Below are positions 22,240-35,510 of a DNA stretch of 64,000 nucleotides, in pieces; position 1 is the stretch's first letter, and each line of letters starts with the position of its first letter. A program made the translations under genes and the position numbers. The stretch spans positions 1,364,001 to 1,428,000 of the forward strand of contig JAJEKV010000144.1 of assembly GCA_021234155.1 (NCBI GenBank), given 5' to 3'. Under the pieces are notes generated by a model that worked only from the letters and a program-made list of their open reading frames with translations, had not been told where the DNA came from and ran no database searches. Source of the DNA: Isoetes taiwanensis (taxonomy: Eukaryota > Streptophyta > Lycopodiopsida > Isoetales > Isoetaceae).

Positions 22240-24800
22240 ATTCTGCATCATGTTTGCTATACCTCTATTCCAAGGAAATAAATAATGCGAGGAGTCCTAA
22301 GTCCGACATTTCAAATTAAAGCTTCCAAGCATTTCTTCACTTCGAAATTTTTCCGGTGAAAGCGAAATTACACTGATTATGAGGTCGTCAACATAAATGG
22401 CGATTATCAAAATTTCACTACCATTCAACTTCAAATATAAAGAGTGATCCACGTCACTTCTCCTAAATCCTTTATGCACAAGAACATCATGGATTCTGGC
22501 GTACTAAGCCGCGAGGTGCTTGTTTCAACCCATACAAAGATTTCCCCAATTAAACAAATGCTTCTTTACCAAGCACCTCGAAACCTAATGGCTGCTCCAT
22601 GTAGACCTCCTCCTCGAGGTTGCCGGTGTAAGAATGATTCTTTACATCCATTTGATGTAATGGCCAATTGATTTGCGACTAAGGCAACGATTGTTCTTCT
22701 TGTTGCCATCTTATAGCGGGAGCAAATTTTCCTTCCGTAGTTGACTCCTTCCCTTTGTGAGTAACGTTTTGCAACCAGCCTTGCTTTGTACTTATCCATC
22801 TTTGCCATCAGCCCTATGTTTTATTCTATAGACCCATTTTGAGCCTATTACGTCTTTGATTTTGTGGTCTAGGAACCAAGACCCACGTATGGTTTCTGAT
22901 AAGAGCTTTGTACCCTTCATTAATTGCATTTTGCCATTCTTGGTATTTAGCAGCCTCTTCATATAAGGAAGGAAGCGAAGCATTCAAAATTTCCGTCATG
23001 AAAGCGAAGTTGCCATGCTTTTGTTCTTCACATCTCATCTTGCTCTGCATGAGAGGTGGAGAATACCATGAAGGAGCTGAAAACTTTATTAAACTTTGCT
23101 TCCTGATTTTGAGCATCCGCACCACTACTTGTACTTGGCTGATCCGCAGATTTGTTATAATACCAAAACCCTTCACCTATTTCATCTTTGAATGTGACAA
23201 CCTTGATTTTCTTAGTTTGATCCACCTGCGGTGTTTGCGGCTGATCCGGAAGCCTGTCAAGAACATCCTCGAAAGTTGGAAAAGGATTCTCCCCTTGATC
23301 CATGGATATAGAACAGTGGATCCATCATTCTTTTCATCAAAAGTGACATCTCGAGATATAATCAATTTCTTGTTTATTGGATCCCATAACTTATAGGCTT
23401 TCCTCTTTTCACTGTAGCCAACAAATATGCAAGGTATGGCTCTATCATCAAAATTAGATTCATACGCCTTACATCCAAAAACTTTCAAATGTTTTACGGT
23501 TGATTTGATACCTCTAAATGCTTCCTCCGGAGTGATGCTAATTAATGACTTTGTTGGCGCTCTATTAATCAAGTATAGTGCGGTTTGTACTTTGTCTTTG
23601 CTTCTTTGCTTTGCTGCCAAAAACTTCAAGGTAAATGCTTACCTTAAGTTACATATGGATCTGTTCTTGCGTTCTCTGACACCACTTTCTTTACGGCGTA
23701 TGAGGCGTTGTTAGGCTGCTTTTCTATACCCCCTTATGGAGATATTCATTGAATGCTTTAGATGTGTACTCTCCTCCATTATCATTTAAGCAAAATTCGA
23801 ACTTTATGCCCTGTCATATTCTTGACATTTCTCGGCATTCCTTAAACTTCTCCAAGGCTGCCGATTTTGCCTTTATAAAATAAATCCACGTCTTCCTTGT
23901 GAAATCATCTATGAATATCACGCAATATCTTGCTCCTCCTATTGCTGGTACCTACCTATGGATCCGCAAACATCGAGTGTACTAATTGTAGCAGGGGGAG
24001 TCTCGCCATCTTTCCAAGTTTGGAACCTTCACAACAAGAATAAAAAAAACTTCAAAGCGGGTAAGTCTCTCACCATATCTTTTGTTTTCATTTTATCCAT
24101 GCAATCGAATGAGAGGTGGCCAAGTCTCTCGTGCCATCAAATCTGCTCCTTCTCTTCCTTATTCATTTTATTCGATTTTCAGCAGACAATCATATGACCC
24201 ACAAAACTTATAAAGTCGCCTTCTCTTTTTGCTTTCGGCCAATTAAATTGGGGTCTTGTCCCTTAGTAACAATTAATGCTTCATCCTCGTCAAATATTAC
24301 ACGAAGACCTCTATCGATTGAAGGAGGCAACAGATAACAAATTATTCTTCAAGTGTGGGACATAGAGTACCTCGGTACCTTTCTCAATTCCCCATTTGGC
24401 ATTAAGAGTTTTACATCTACTCCTTCAACTTTCAGCGTGGCTTCATTTCCCAAAAGAATATTTTGTCCACGAAAGGGTCATTTGTTATTCACAATATTTG
24501 GATTTCTGCTCATGTGACATGTGATGAGCGGTACCAAACCAAATGAACTTATCTTGATTACATTTTGCATGTCTAAAAGGTCTCAAATTGCCAAAAGCAT
24601 AATATGATGTTGATGTTAGGAGGAGGAAGTGCCATGGGTTTGCATGCCCACAAGTTATAAATATCAAAGCGCCAGCGGCTAATGACCTTGACTCACAAAA
24701 ATGTATAATCATATCATGCTTGAGTTCATAGCATACTTCATCATTCCATGGATCTACAATGAATGCTTTTCGTATTGTTTTCCGGAAAGGTAAGTTCCAT
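22240..24800 (-). mobile_element. Ty1/copia pol remnant
   Basis: On the minus strand, in order: a protease/gag-end remnant (WFGTAHHMS near 24530), a decayed integrase, the integrase C-terminal region (LINRAPTKSLISITPEEAF, then GCKAYESNFDDRAIPCIFVG at 23430-23590), the linker, RT fingers (WQNAINEGYKALIRNHTWVLV, then GSKWVYRIK at 22830-22960) and palm (AIYVDDLIIS near 22375). The YVDD box survives, but frameshifts separate nearly every block. No LTRs could be identified. Confidence 0.85.
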
Positions 24801-25059
24801 ATAGTGCATAAAGGGGCATGAACGCGTACTCGGCGTGATTATAATAACATTAGCAGCACATATGGACTGGCTTTTCTATCTGGTTTTTTGGTTGAAAGAA
24901 GCTACTGCAACCTTTATTGTAAACATGAAGGAAATCAGATTTTCAAGTGTAGTTAGATATGATCATCAGGGAAGTCAGTGATGTAATTGAGCAAATTAAA
25001 TGGCATTTCCTTTACCCAAGAAAAGTACACAAGAAATACTGTCATTAAACATAAAAGGC

Positions 25060-25262
25060 GTTACTATTGGCCACCCTTTGTCATAGACGAGGGTTCAAGT
25101 CCTAGGTGCAACAGTGCTATATGCACCCGCTAGTCCTAGGCTAGCCCCGCCCGTTGGCGGTGTTGCTTAATGGTTGTTCTACTGTGTGGCGCGGCTTTAT
25201 GATTTCATAAACCCTTAGCACTACCCTTTGTAATTTGGTTTAATATTTTCTGTTGGCCACAC
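25060..25262 (+). mobile_element. Possible tRNA-derived SINE
   Basis: GGGTTCAAGTCCTA at 25094-25107 is a good pol III B-box. It sits about 30 bp after a weak A-box-like stretch (TTGGCCACCC) and is followed by about 150 bp of non-coding sequence ending in T-rich DNA. No target-site duplication was confirmed, and the tRNA cloverleaf cannot be completed, so a true tRNA gene is unlikely. Confidence 0.3.
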
Positions 25263-25293
25263 CATAGAAATTTTTGGGATGATGTTTGGGTTA

Positions 25294-25390
25294 GTTTAGC
25301 TAAACGCTAGAAAGTATGAGAGGAAAAATGTATAGAGTTTAGCTAAACCACAGAAAGTTTTGAGATTAATATCGAGCAAGTTTAGCTAAA
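25294..25390. repeat. Three palindromes GTTTAGCTAAAC at exact 43-bp spacing
   Basis: The 12-bp palindrome is at 25294-25305 and 25337-25348. A third copy, lacking the last base, is at 25380-25390. Flanking bases (AGAAAGT) are also partly repeated, so this is a 43-bp tandem repeat centred on the palindrome. Confidence 0.85.
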
Positions 25391-25436
25391 GTCATTCTGG
25401 CTAATAAGAAATATGCGATTAGTAATTTATTCCCTG

Positions 25437-27087
25437 TTCATGTCATCCGACATATTCACGACGGCATCTATCTTTAGATACTTATGCATACCGGCATAAA
25501 TTCTGGGATTTCGCCCCATCATAGCAACAAAGGGAATCATCTTAATCCCCGTATGATGGCTGTTGTTATATGCAAACTCTAGGTAAGAAAAATACTCTTC
25601 TCAACGAGTTTGTCGTTCATGGACAAAGCTCCTCAATATATCCTCCAGGATCATGTTGATTTTCTCAGTTTGACCATCCCTTTGCGGGTGGTTACCACTA
25701 CTCATTCTTAATCGCACCTTAAGGCCTTTCATAAGGTCCTTCCAAAAGTGACCCATAAACTTGGTATCCCTATCACTTATGATAGATAAAGACAAACCAA
25801 AAATAGGAAAAACATATCTCATATATGTAATTGCTACATCTGGACCCGTAGCATCTTCCTTTAAGGCCATAAATCTGGCGTACTTAGTTAGATAATCAAC
25901 AATCACTCACACCTCAGTGTTTTGCCTTATGGTTCTAGACAAAGCGACTTTAAAGCCCATACTTATACACTCCCATCTTTGCAATGGTATAGGTATAGGT
26001 TGCAATAGTCCCGGGGTACGACCATGGTCAGCTTTAATAGCTTGACATGTCAAGCAATGTGAAACCAAGTTCTGGACTTGTTCCTTCATGCCTAGTCAGT
26101 AGTAGTGGCGCTTGACCAACTCATACATCTTCCACTCACCCCCATGCCCAGCTTGTGGGGTTTCATGATGGTCACATAATGTCAATTCTCAAAGATTAGC
26201 ATGCAATGGAACATAAATCCTTAATTTATAAAAATACAACCCATCTTATTCAGTCCACCAATCCCCAAACTTGGTTACTACGGGTTGTTACTTATCCTCT
26301 TGACATGCCACTATAATCCTTTGGAAGAGATCATCCTCCCCTACCATCAAAGTATTCAAATGCTTAATCCTGGATAAGGCATCTGCAACCAGATTATCCT
26401 TTCCAGGGGTATGCTCAATATTAAAATGGAACTCATACAAAAAGTCAAGCCACCTAGCTTGCCTAGGGCTAATCTCAGCTTGGCTCTGCAAAAATCTCAG
26501 AAGCTTGTGGTCAGTATATACCACAAACTTGCGCTGACTCTTTCTTTGGTACCACATCTCAAGTAGTGCCGCCCGTCTTCAATGCATGAACTATAGCTAA
26601 TAGTGCTTGCTCATATGTCGCATAATTCCATTACAGCTTGATTAAACTTCATGCTTTCATATGCATTAACATGACCTTGTTGCATAAGCCGCGACTCGAG
26701 CTATCCCATAAGCATCCGTGTATACCTCAAATGACTCATAGAGATCAGGTACCTTCAGTACTGGACTACCCACCAAAAGACTTTTAATCCTTTCAAAGGT
26801 CTCTTGTTGAGCTTGACCCCACACATACTTTTGATTTTTTCTCAAAAGATCGGTGAGCGGGGCTACTACCTTAGAAAACTTAGACACAAATTTTCGGTAG
26901 TAGGTAGCCAACCTAGAAAACTCCTCGACTCATGAACATTCTCAGATTGAGTCCATTCTTGTACTGTTCGTACTTTGCTAGGGTCTGGAGATACTTCCTC
27001 CCACGACAAAATGTGATCCAAATAAGCAATCCTTTGCTTGAGGATCGCAACACTTTAAGCACTTGCTTTAGATGTTGAAGTGTTCTT
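25437..27087 (-). mobile_element. Ty3/gypsy pol remnant, 3' piece (split by the L1)
   Basis: On the minus strand this runs from the end of RT (AYLDHILSWEEVSPDPSKV, about 26965-27045, then ATYYRKFVSKFSKVVAPLTD) through RNase H (VYTDHKLLRFL, then HTPGKDNLVADALSR) and the integrase (VDYLTKYA, ISDRD, DGQTEK). It stops abruptly near 25437 inside the C-terminal region. Its stops coincide with those of the copy at 1-1567. It ends at the L1's left target-site duplication (AAGTGTTCTT, 27078-27087); the upstream RT piece continues at 42747. Confidence 0.9.
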
Positions 27088-27912
27088 GAGTTAAACCCTG
27101 GCCTATTTTAGGTGATGGTGTTACTAAGCGCCAATTTTCTTGGAAACTTTGTCCTTTAGTGAATTTTTCAGTTTGCACCACTTTCTTGCCTATTTTTTGA
27201 AAAATCTGCTTCTCTAGAATCCAATTCAATCGAAATCCCTGCTAGCCCTATAAGGGCTAGCAATCCGAGGTTGCTGCCATATGAATTCCTGTCAAATAAT
27301 CTGAGATGGATGCAAATTTCTTTGTAATTCTCCAAGGCAGAGGCGGATAACTTGTGGCCATTTAAGAGGATCTGGCTTTGCTCCACTTTGGCAATCTCGG
27401 CTACCACGAAATTGTTCCGAGGGAAAATTTCCATTCGAATACTCATTTGTGCGAGATGTGAAGAATTTGAGGTTGAAATCATTCAATCTTGGTTAGAGGA
27501 ATTCATTGGGAACAAAAACCACGAAGCTCTTGCTATTTTTTTAAGTAAACCGTGATTGGACGGACACAAAATTGCCATTAAATTATACAATGGCGTAGAT
27601 CTGGGACAATGTGGATGGTTGCTTCGATCTCTTAGTGATAAGCTTCCCCCTTTCAATTTCTTTTCTCCATTTTCTTGAATTATTTTTCCCACCCCTTTTT
27701 CTTTCTTCCCACGTGTCAATGTTCAAAACTCCTGAACCTTTTCCATGGAAATTAAAACCAATTTTAGCCCTAAATTCCTTGCCTTTCTTCACGGTTTTGC
27801 TCAACTAAAAACTGAGCGACCGATTTTGCTTCATCAGTTAAGACTTTTTCAAGAAAACCCAAAAATTGTCGATTTTTGGAGATTTCTCTAACCTTCTCTC
27901 GATGATCAGATC

Positions 27913-28890
27913 ATGCATCCTAGAACTCACAAGGTTCCATCCTGGGATAATCTGTCCAAGGATCCTGATCTATATGGTCGACTGCCATTTCTGCATCCTT
28001 CTACTCAAATTCCCTTGCCATATGGAGTTCCGAAATCTGTGAGAGATGTCTTCAGTGACAAAGCCTTGGATGATGCTTTATTGGAGGCTCGAACTGCTGA
28101 AGGGAACAAACAAGCTCTGTACCATGGTATTTCTTTAAATCTCCCTTTTGTTCATGCTAAAATGTCAACTCTAAAAGACACAGCTGTTCTAGTCAAAGTT
28201 AACAAATGTGGAATTAATCTTGGGAAACTGTGGACCTTCTGCCAAAACTTACAGAAAGGCATTCTCATCAAAGCCATGTACTGGCTAAACTATCCATTTA
28301 TTATGATTGAATGTGATAACTCTAGAACAGCAAACTTCTTGCTAAACCGTGTGGTCATCGGCTTTTGAGAGTTTTCAAATATGCTTTCTCAAATGGCACC
28401 CCATGCTAGATACAACCTCTTTTGAGTCCTTGTGCATTGCCTCAACTACTCTACATGGGCTTAATCCAATTTATTGGAATGAAGATCAAGTTTGGGATTT
28501 ATTCAACTCCATTGGCACATATATTTCAACAGACTATTCCCCTAAGAGACCTTCCCGTGCCTTCATTCAAATTGATCTATCCAAACCAGGTCCCTACTAC
28601 TATTCCCTTTTTTGATGCTTTTGGACAAAAATCAGTCCTATCACTAAGATGGTCGGGGTTTGCCTCCTCATTGCCAAATATGTGATTATAGGCACTTTTG
28701 GTATGAAAATTGTAAGACAACCTCCATTAAGCAAGCGGATGTCACAATAAATACAATTCCCTCAAAGGAATCAAATGAGGCGGATATGTTCAAGACTACT
28801 GTGAAAACTTCAGTGAAACTATGGCACATAAAAATATCAATTCACAAGATTTTCAAGGGCCAACTAGGTTGGAAGTTCAATCAATAACCA
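27913..28890 (+). pseudogene. L1 ORF1 (DUF4283-like gag, zinc knuckle), frameshifted
   Basis: ATG 27913 opens 151 codons. LVKVNKCGINLGKLWTFCQN and WLNYPFIMIECDNSRTANFL resemble the DUF4283 domain of plant L1 ORF1, an RNA-binding, particle-forming protein. The frame breaks at 28366. Later frames supply the expected downstream parts, including a knuckle-like CQICDYRHFWYENC at about 28670-28710. The polar C-terminal region may extend, with further breaks, to about 30470. Confidence 0.7.
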
Positions 28891-31585
28891 TGCTTTTGCT
28901 TGAAAAAAAAAAGTGAATGGTTCTCAAAGGAGAATCCAAAAGAACATAATGGAAAAGGAAAAGCAAAAGAATATTCAGGGCATTGTTATTTATGACTCGA
29001 TATCAAGTAGAAGCACTTTAATAGGAGCAAATAAAAATGCTTCTGGTATAAAAGTCATCTGAGAAATATGGAGGATTCAGCCATAAAGGCAAAGCTCCTA
29101 TGGATCAAGCTGCAAGATCAACTGAGGATCTACATTCCACTCTAGACAGAATTATTCAGGATGCTAAAAACCTGAATAATTCTAGATTGTCTAACTCATT
29201 GAATCTCAAACAAAGCAGTAAGGGAGATTCATTAATTAGATAAAAAACCATACACGCCTATGACCACTATGGGTATAAAAGAAAATAAGAACTCAATCTC
29301 TCTGATTGAGAATTCTGCATCAAAGACAGAGAACTCAATACCATCAACCTCAGCTACAGATCAAGACAAGGACACAAACAATAACCAGGATGTATTGGAG
29401 ATTGCTAAACCAAATCAATCTGACATGGTAAATAAGGTCCTCTGCTACAACCAATTCCAGGTACTTGCAAATCTGAATACTAACCATGATTCTAATAAAT
29501 TGTTGAATTAGAAAATCATGAGAAGTTGATTGAACTTTCTGCTTATCCCTCATCCAATACACCTGCTGACCTATTGTCTCAACCTTCTCTCTCAAACACT
29601 TTAGTCCAGCTTGAACCCCTCATTGATCTGGAAAAAAACCTATCTTCTGATAATTATGGCTGCCAATCCATTTCTTCTGATATTGAGAAGCAAATGGCTA
29701 TATATTACAAGAAGGTATATTGTGCATGAACTCAAGTCAAAGCTTTTCGGGCTGCTCAAGATCAAGCTCTGAGAAAGTATGGATAGTATGACGAGAGAAG
29801 GACATTGTTCTGGACACACCTGATCGACAGGCTTCTCATATCAACAAGGAAACTCCACAAAGTCTCAGCCCTGAGATCATCACCAATTCTCAAGTTATAG
29901 AGGAAGATGCTCAACATTCCGGGCAAGTACCTTTTAATAGTTCTAAAAAATGCTTGTTTGATAACTCCATAAACAAAATGTTTGAGTTCATCCCAGGGGG
30001 TATTTCTGACAGTGAGGATGAGATTAACAATAATATTGATAATAATAAAGAAAACTTGGGAAAAAATAGATGGGGAGATGATGAGCTGTTAAGGGATACC
30101 TTTCTTATAGCCCCGGGGGGATGCACTTATACATAAGGGGGGTATGGCATCTGCGTTCGGAGGGTAGCAAAAAACCCCCCTTGTATAGGCAATTTCAAAA
30201 GGCAATTTGACCCCTCTGTGTATAGATATTGCTCCAAGTCAGTGCCTAAAAACACCCCTAACCTCTAAGTATATGTACGCAAATGGTCCAAAAAACACCC
30301 CTCCGTTGAACTCTCATGGGTTGTATGCAGCTGATCAAAGGTGAATCCCACGGGCTTATAGCTAAACCTCCATCTAAAGCTTTGCCAGTCTTGAGGGATT
30401 CTAACACTCCTGCAAATAATACAAGAAGTAAAAAATTTAAACAAGCTTCTAAGAGGGCTAAAAAAAAGCAGTGAGAGTTATCTATTTCTCATTCTTCTAT
30501 CTGATCATCTCTCATTTTTATAATGAAGATAATCAGTTGGAATTTGAGAGGAATTAAGGGTCCTCTCAAAAGAAGGAGAGCCATCTCTCAAATCAGACAA
30601 TACAATGCAGACATTGTTTTGCTACAAGAGTTGAAGCTACCTAAATTTGAAGCTTCCAGCTTGGGTGATTGGATCTACCCTGGGGCTTCCTCTATATGGA
30701 TGGAAGCAAATGGAACTATAGGGGGAATGTGCATCATTTGGAAAAATCTCCATCACATCTCCTTTTGCAACAACATATCTAAAATGTGGCAAGCTGTAAC
30801 TTTCTCAGTTAATAACTCCACCTTTGGGGTCATAAATGTCTATGCTTCTACTTGTCCTAAAGAAAGAGAAAAGCTCTGGCCTGATATCAATTCTTGGATC
30901 ACTAGTAACTCCACAGTTATTTGGATTTTGGCTGGAGATTTTAATAATACTCCAGCTTGGGACATGAAACTTGGAAACAAAATAAACATGTCCATTACTG
31001 AGAGAAGGAATTGGGATAAATTTATAGCTGACTCTTCCCTAATTCATATTCCATCTTCCACATCTATTTTCACCTGGTCTAATAAGCAGAAAGATCAAGA
31101 TAGAGTCTACTGTGCTTTGGATAGATTTTATGTCTCCAATCCAAATTCTGATTTCTGGGACAATTGCTTTGTAACAAGTGATGAAGGTACTTCCATTTCG
31201 GATCACCAACCTCAATTTCTTAATACTAAGCACCTGCTAAGTTCCCCCAGAGGTGGAAATATCCCCTTCAAATTAAATTGCTCTCTGCTTCAGAATGCTT
31301 CCTTCCAACAGGAGTTTGCTGATTTTTATCAATCTATTGATCCCATGTTGCCAAATTCATCAATGAAACATTTTTACTACAAGATAAAAAAATCCAAGGA
31401 TTGGATCAAGAAATGTGCCAAAAACAAGCACATGGCTAAAGTTCAGGAAAAGGAAAACCTTTTGAATAAAATGAAAGAAATCAGATCTCTGCTTCAAGTT
31501 GATCCTCATATTTACAATCTGCATGTGGGGGAAGAATTACTTGAGAGATTCTTAAAAAGCATTGAGGAGAGAGAAGCCAAGTTTT

Positions 31586-33062
31586 GGGCTGTTTAGGGCG
31601 GCGGCGGCGGCCGCCCGTTGCGTGCAGACTCCAGAAGAAGAGTTTCGTAGCTGGAAGAGCAGCATGATCTGCTGCTGCCGTTGGCCTCGGATCTTGGCTA
31701 AAGTCGCAAAATCGGCCTGCTTGTCATCCTCGAATCTTCTGCTCTAAAGTCCAGTGCTGGGGTTGGGCCGATGCTCTTAGTACTTTATCTTCACAGCATA
31801 AGATTTGTGACTGGTAAGACTGTGTCCTTGTGGCTATTCTCTGGATTTCGACTTCAATAGGCTAAAGATAGCAGGCAGCTTGTGCTTTAAGACTTTGGGC
31901 GTCTTTGAGCTCCATCTGTATGCTCAACATTTGCCTTCTGTCTCATTCTATTATCAGCTACTGCTATTGGCTCAGAAGCATTATTTAAGCTTGTTTCATC
32001 AGTGTGTATATTGATCCTCTTTTGTTGCACTCACTGCAACAGGAAGGCCACATCTGTTGTGGTTCTGACCGCACTCACTGCAGTCTTGGGGTTGGATGCA
32101 ACTGATATGTTGCAAGTCTTTGTTATGGTTTTGAGTCAGAAAAAGATATTGACAAACCCGGACTATATTCATCTTGGAGGAGCTCATGATAAAGCAGTAC
32201 TATAGGTAATGGTGTAACTGTTGCTTGCACGAAATGGGCTGTCCTTCCCTTCAGGAGCTGCAGATCTTGTGGGTGTGGGAGCAAGTCTATGGAATGCAGA
32301 TGTTGGATGCATCTCTGATCATTTTGCTTGTTACATTTGTGGCTTCTTGAGATGTATCTTTAGTCTTGGCTACTTCAATATCATCCTCCCCCTTTCCCAG
32401 CAAGGGGAAATCAGATTCTATGGACGGGCATGGTACTGAACTTTCCTTGGGTAATGAAAGGGGTCTGATTAAGGGGCCTTGGGCGGGAGACCAAGTATTC
32501 TTTACTGCTGCTAACTTATTGAGTTGTGATTCAAGTGTCCAAGGGGCTTAATTCGGATCAATGAGGAAGTTGAGCATTTTCAGGTTGTGGCCTATGCTAG
32601 TAATAGGAGGAGCTTTTTGGTTAGCAATTGGACCACCCCAAGTGGGCAGGCCAGCATGATCTTCTGCAGTGTTGGAAGATGGAGCATTGAGTCCCCTAGT
32701 ACATATATGGAACAGGGACATAATCTTCTGTAGTACGATGCTGCAGGATGGATTCTAGCCAAGTAAATGCGCGGAATGATAGTTGCTTCCAATGCTCTTT
32801 CAATTGCTTGTATTTTCCGTGGTGAGCTTCAAATGGTCGCGATTCGTGATTACACTTTGACTTCAATCTTTGTTCGGGTAGGGAAGGTCTATATCAGTTT
32901 GTAGACTCCGATTTTTGGAATGTTGGGCGGACTTCTTTCTATCTGGTGACCAGTGTTTAGATGTTGCATATTTGGCCTATTGTGGAGCCTAAATAAGGTC
33001 ATGTACCCTGTTTTACTCATTAATAAAATTTAAATATCTTGACTTCAAAAAAAAAAAAAAAA
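31586..33062 (+). mobile_element. Poly(A)-tailed retroposed insertion, non-coding
   Basis: CCAAGTTTT occurs at 31577-31585 and again at 33063-33071, flanking a 1477-bp insert that ends in a run of about 17 A's (33046-33062). The 5' end is GC-rich (GGCGGCGGCGGCGGCCGCCC at 31599). No ORF above about 70 codons or any RT motif is visible. CATTAATAAAATTTAAAT near 33020 looks like a polyadenylation region. The features fit L1-mediated retroposition of a non-coding transcript, a processed pseudogene or a highly diverged LINE. Confidence 0.8.
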
Positions 33063-34865
33063 CCAAGTTTTCTGCCATTAAATGCAAAATTAAGTACAAC
33101 ATCGAAATAGACTATGGCAGCTCAAATTTTTTTTTCAAAGTGGCCAAAAATAGGCTTCTGAAGAATTCCATAAATCAAGTAAATAATGGTTCTGGCTCCA
33201 TGCTTAGCTCGAGCTCTGACATTAAAAACTTCTTCTATGACAGCTACTCTACTCTTTTCAAGGAAAATGATCTCACTTGCTTATGAAATTTCCATTCAAA
33301 GACGATTCTTGGCTATAGATGCAGTCTTGCCAAATCCTATTGATTGCATGGACATATCTTTGACTTCTGCTCCCACTGAAGATGAAATTTTAAAACTCTG
33401 AGAAGTTTCTCTAAAGACAAATCTCCTGGCCCTGATGGATTTCCTCCAGAATTTTATATCCAATTCTGGGATATTATGAAATCTGACATTATTGGTCTTG
33501 TGCATGGCTTCTGGGCTTCAAATCATTTGCACTCCCCTATCTCTGCAGGTTTTATTACCTTGGTGCCAAAAGTGGAAAATCCTACCTCTTTTCTTTGAAT
33601 GGAGGCCTATATCTCTAACTAACTCTTCATATAAGCTTTGTGCTAAAATAATTGTCAATAGAATTCAAGCTTATCTCCAGACGAATATCAGTGTCAATCA
33701 ATCAGCCTTTCTTCCTAATAGGTTCATCTTAGATAACTACATTAGTGCAATGGAAGGCCTGCATTGGAATAGGATTTCGAACCAATCTTGCATCCTTTTG
33801 AAATTAGACTTTAAGAGAGCCTTTGATCTTCAAAACTTGGAACTTTATTGAAATTGCCTTAAAAAAAATGGGATCCCAATCCAAGCTCATCTCTAAGGAT
33901 TGAATTCTATGTCCAATTCAGCAGTTCTGATTAATGGATCACCCTCTAAATTCTTCCCCTTGGCAAAAGGTGTAAGGCAAGCCTGCCCTTTAGCACCATA
34001 TCTCTTCCTCATTGTTGCTGAGATGCTTACTAGATGTGTTGTTAAGCATGCAAAATTCTGGTGCTCTATCTGGCCTCAAACTTCCAAATAACTTAGACAT
34101 CCTCACAATCTCACAATATGTTGATGACACTTTTGCTTTCCTAGATTCCAATCCTAACAATGTCAACAGATTTTTAGATCTCATTAAAGATTTCTCTGCT
34201 ACCTCGGGAGTGCACTTGAACCTTGAAAAAAGCAAGATTATTGGAGATGTTGATCATTCTTCCATCCGTGGTATTTCTGTTCTCAGTTGCAATCAAGCTT
34301 CAAATTTATTGGGTATGCCTCTCTCTCTTAATCCAAGTTTGAGAGGTCTTTGGGATCCAATTCTACAGAGAATAAAAAGGAAACTGAATAATTACAGGAA
34401 CTGTCTATCCTTTGCAGGTAGGACAATTATTGCAAATTCTGTGCTAGCATCTTCTCATGTCTACTTCTCCTCTGCCCTTGTTGCTCCTAAAGTCATATAT
34501 TCTGAGCTGGAAAAAACTATTCGAAATTTCATTTGGAATGGATCTCATCTTGTTAACTGGAAATCAATTGCAAGACCAAAGAAATTTGGAGGTCTAGGGT
34601 GCAAAAATCTTTACTTGCAGGCGTGTTCTTTAGCAGGCAAATACATTTGGAGAACAATTATGGGAAATAGCTCTCCTGCCTCTCAATTCATAGCTCACTG
34701 GCTAAATATTTCTATCCTTTAGGACGTCCCTCTATCAAGCACTCTCTCCCTGAATATTATTATTATTATTATTATTATTTGTCTATTGCTCTCTTGGGCC
34801 TCGAGAGACCATGGAGCACATGAAAAATAGCTTTTTACAGTTTTTGCAAAAAAGAACGGTGTGAA

Positions 34866-35510
34866 TCAACCGCTCAAACATAGGGCCCAATAGTCATTAG
34901 TGGCATTGTGAATAGTAAGTGTAGACTTGTCACCTGAATCCCAAAATTGAGCCTGATATGTGCATATTCTGAACAAGATAGAAAAACATGATATTCGTCC
35001 TCTACATCTCCTGATTTGCAGATCCTGCATAGGCGGTCCTCCTTCGGTATCTTTGCCCATCTCCCTGTCTCTATTTCGAGCTTATGTGAGCTCGTTCTGT
35101 ATCTTGCAAGCAGCTGCTTCTGATTTTTTGGGATACTTGCTCTTATATAATCTTGGCATTTATAGTCTTCTAGGAGGTTTATGTTAGCCTGATAAAGAAC
35201 CATTTGCTTACCCGGATCAGCCCATAAGTGTTCCACTGCCAACTTCTCCAATAAGGTTCGGGCTTCTTCTTTATCCTTTGGCCAATTCATCTCATTCACA
35301 CCCCATTTTCCAGCCCATGTCACGAGCTTTTGTGCCCAAAATACACCGAATCCATTGCCCGATGTGACGAGGCGACTTAGAGGCTGCCCTTGATCCCGTT
35401 AAAAAATTTATTGCTTGATATAATCCTTCTACTTGAGAGGGAGCATACCGATTCAGCCAAGATGATTGCGTATGGGATTTGGGATCTAATCCCAAGCTCT
35501 TCTCTGCTGA
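34866..35510 (-). pseudogene. C-terminal piece of the same ORF2 (zinc finger region)
   Basis: This continues the ORF2 broken at 37510. EELGIRSQIPYAIILAES is the expected sequence after the RT thumb, by comparison with SKASVPHSIILAEFSATPLQ in the LINE at 10049-11610. A CCHC-type finger follows (RLCRICKSGDVEDEYHVFLSC, about 34985-35045). One frame change lies between about 35380 and 35320. No basic PIP-containing tail follows, unlike the GAAA-tailed family. Confidence 0.8.

Noticed and set aside
25094-25107. tRNA gene at the B-box
   Set aside because: No acceptor stem or complete cloverleaf could be drawn around it.
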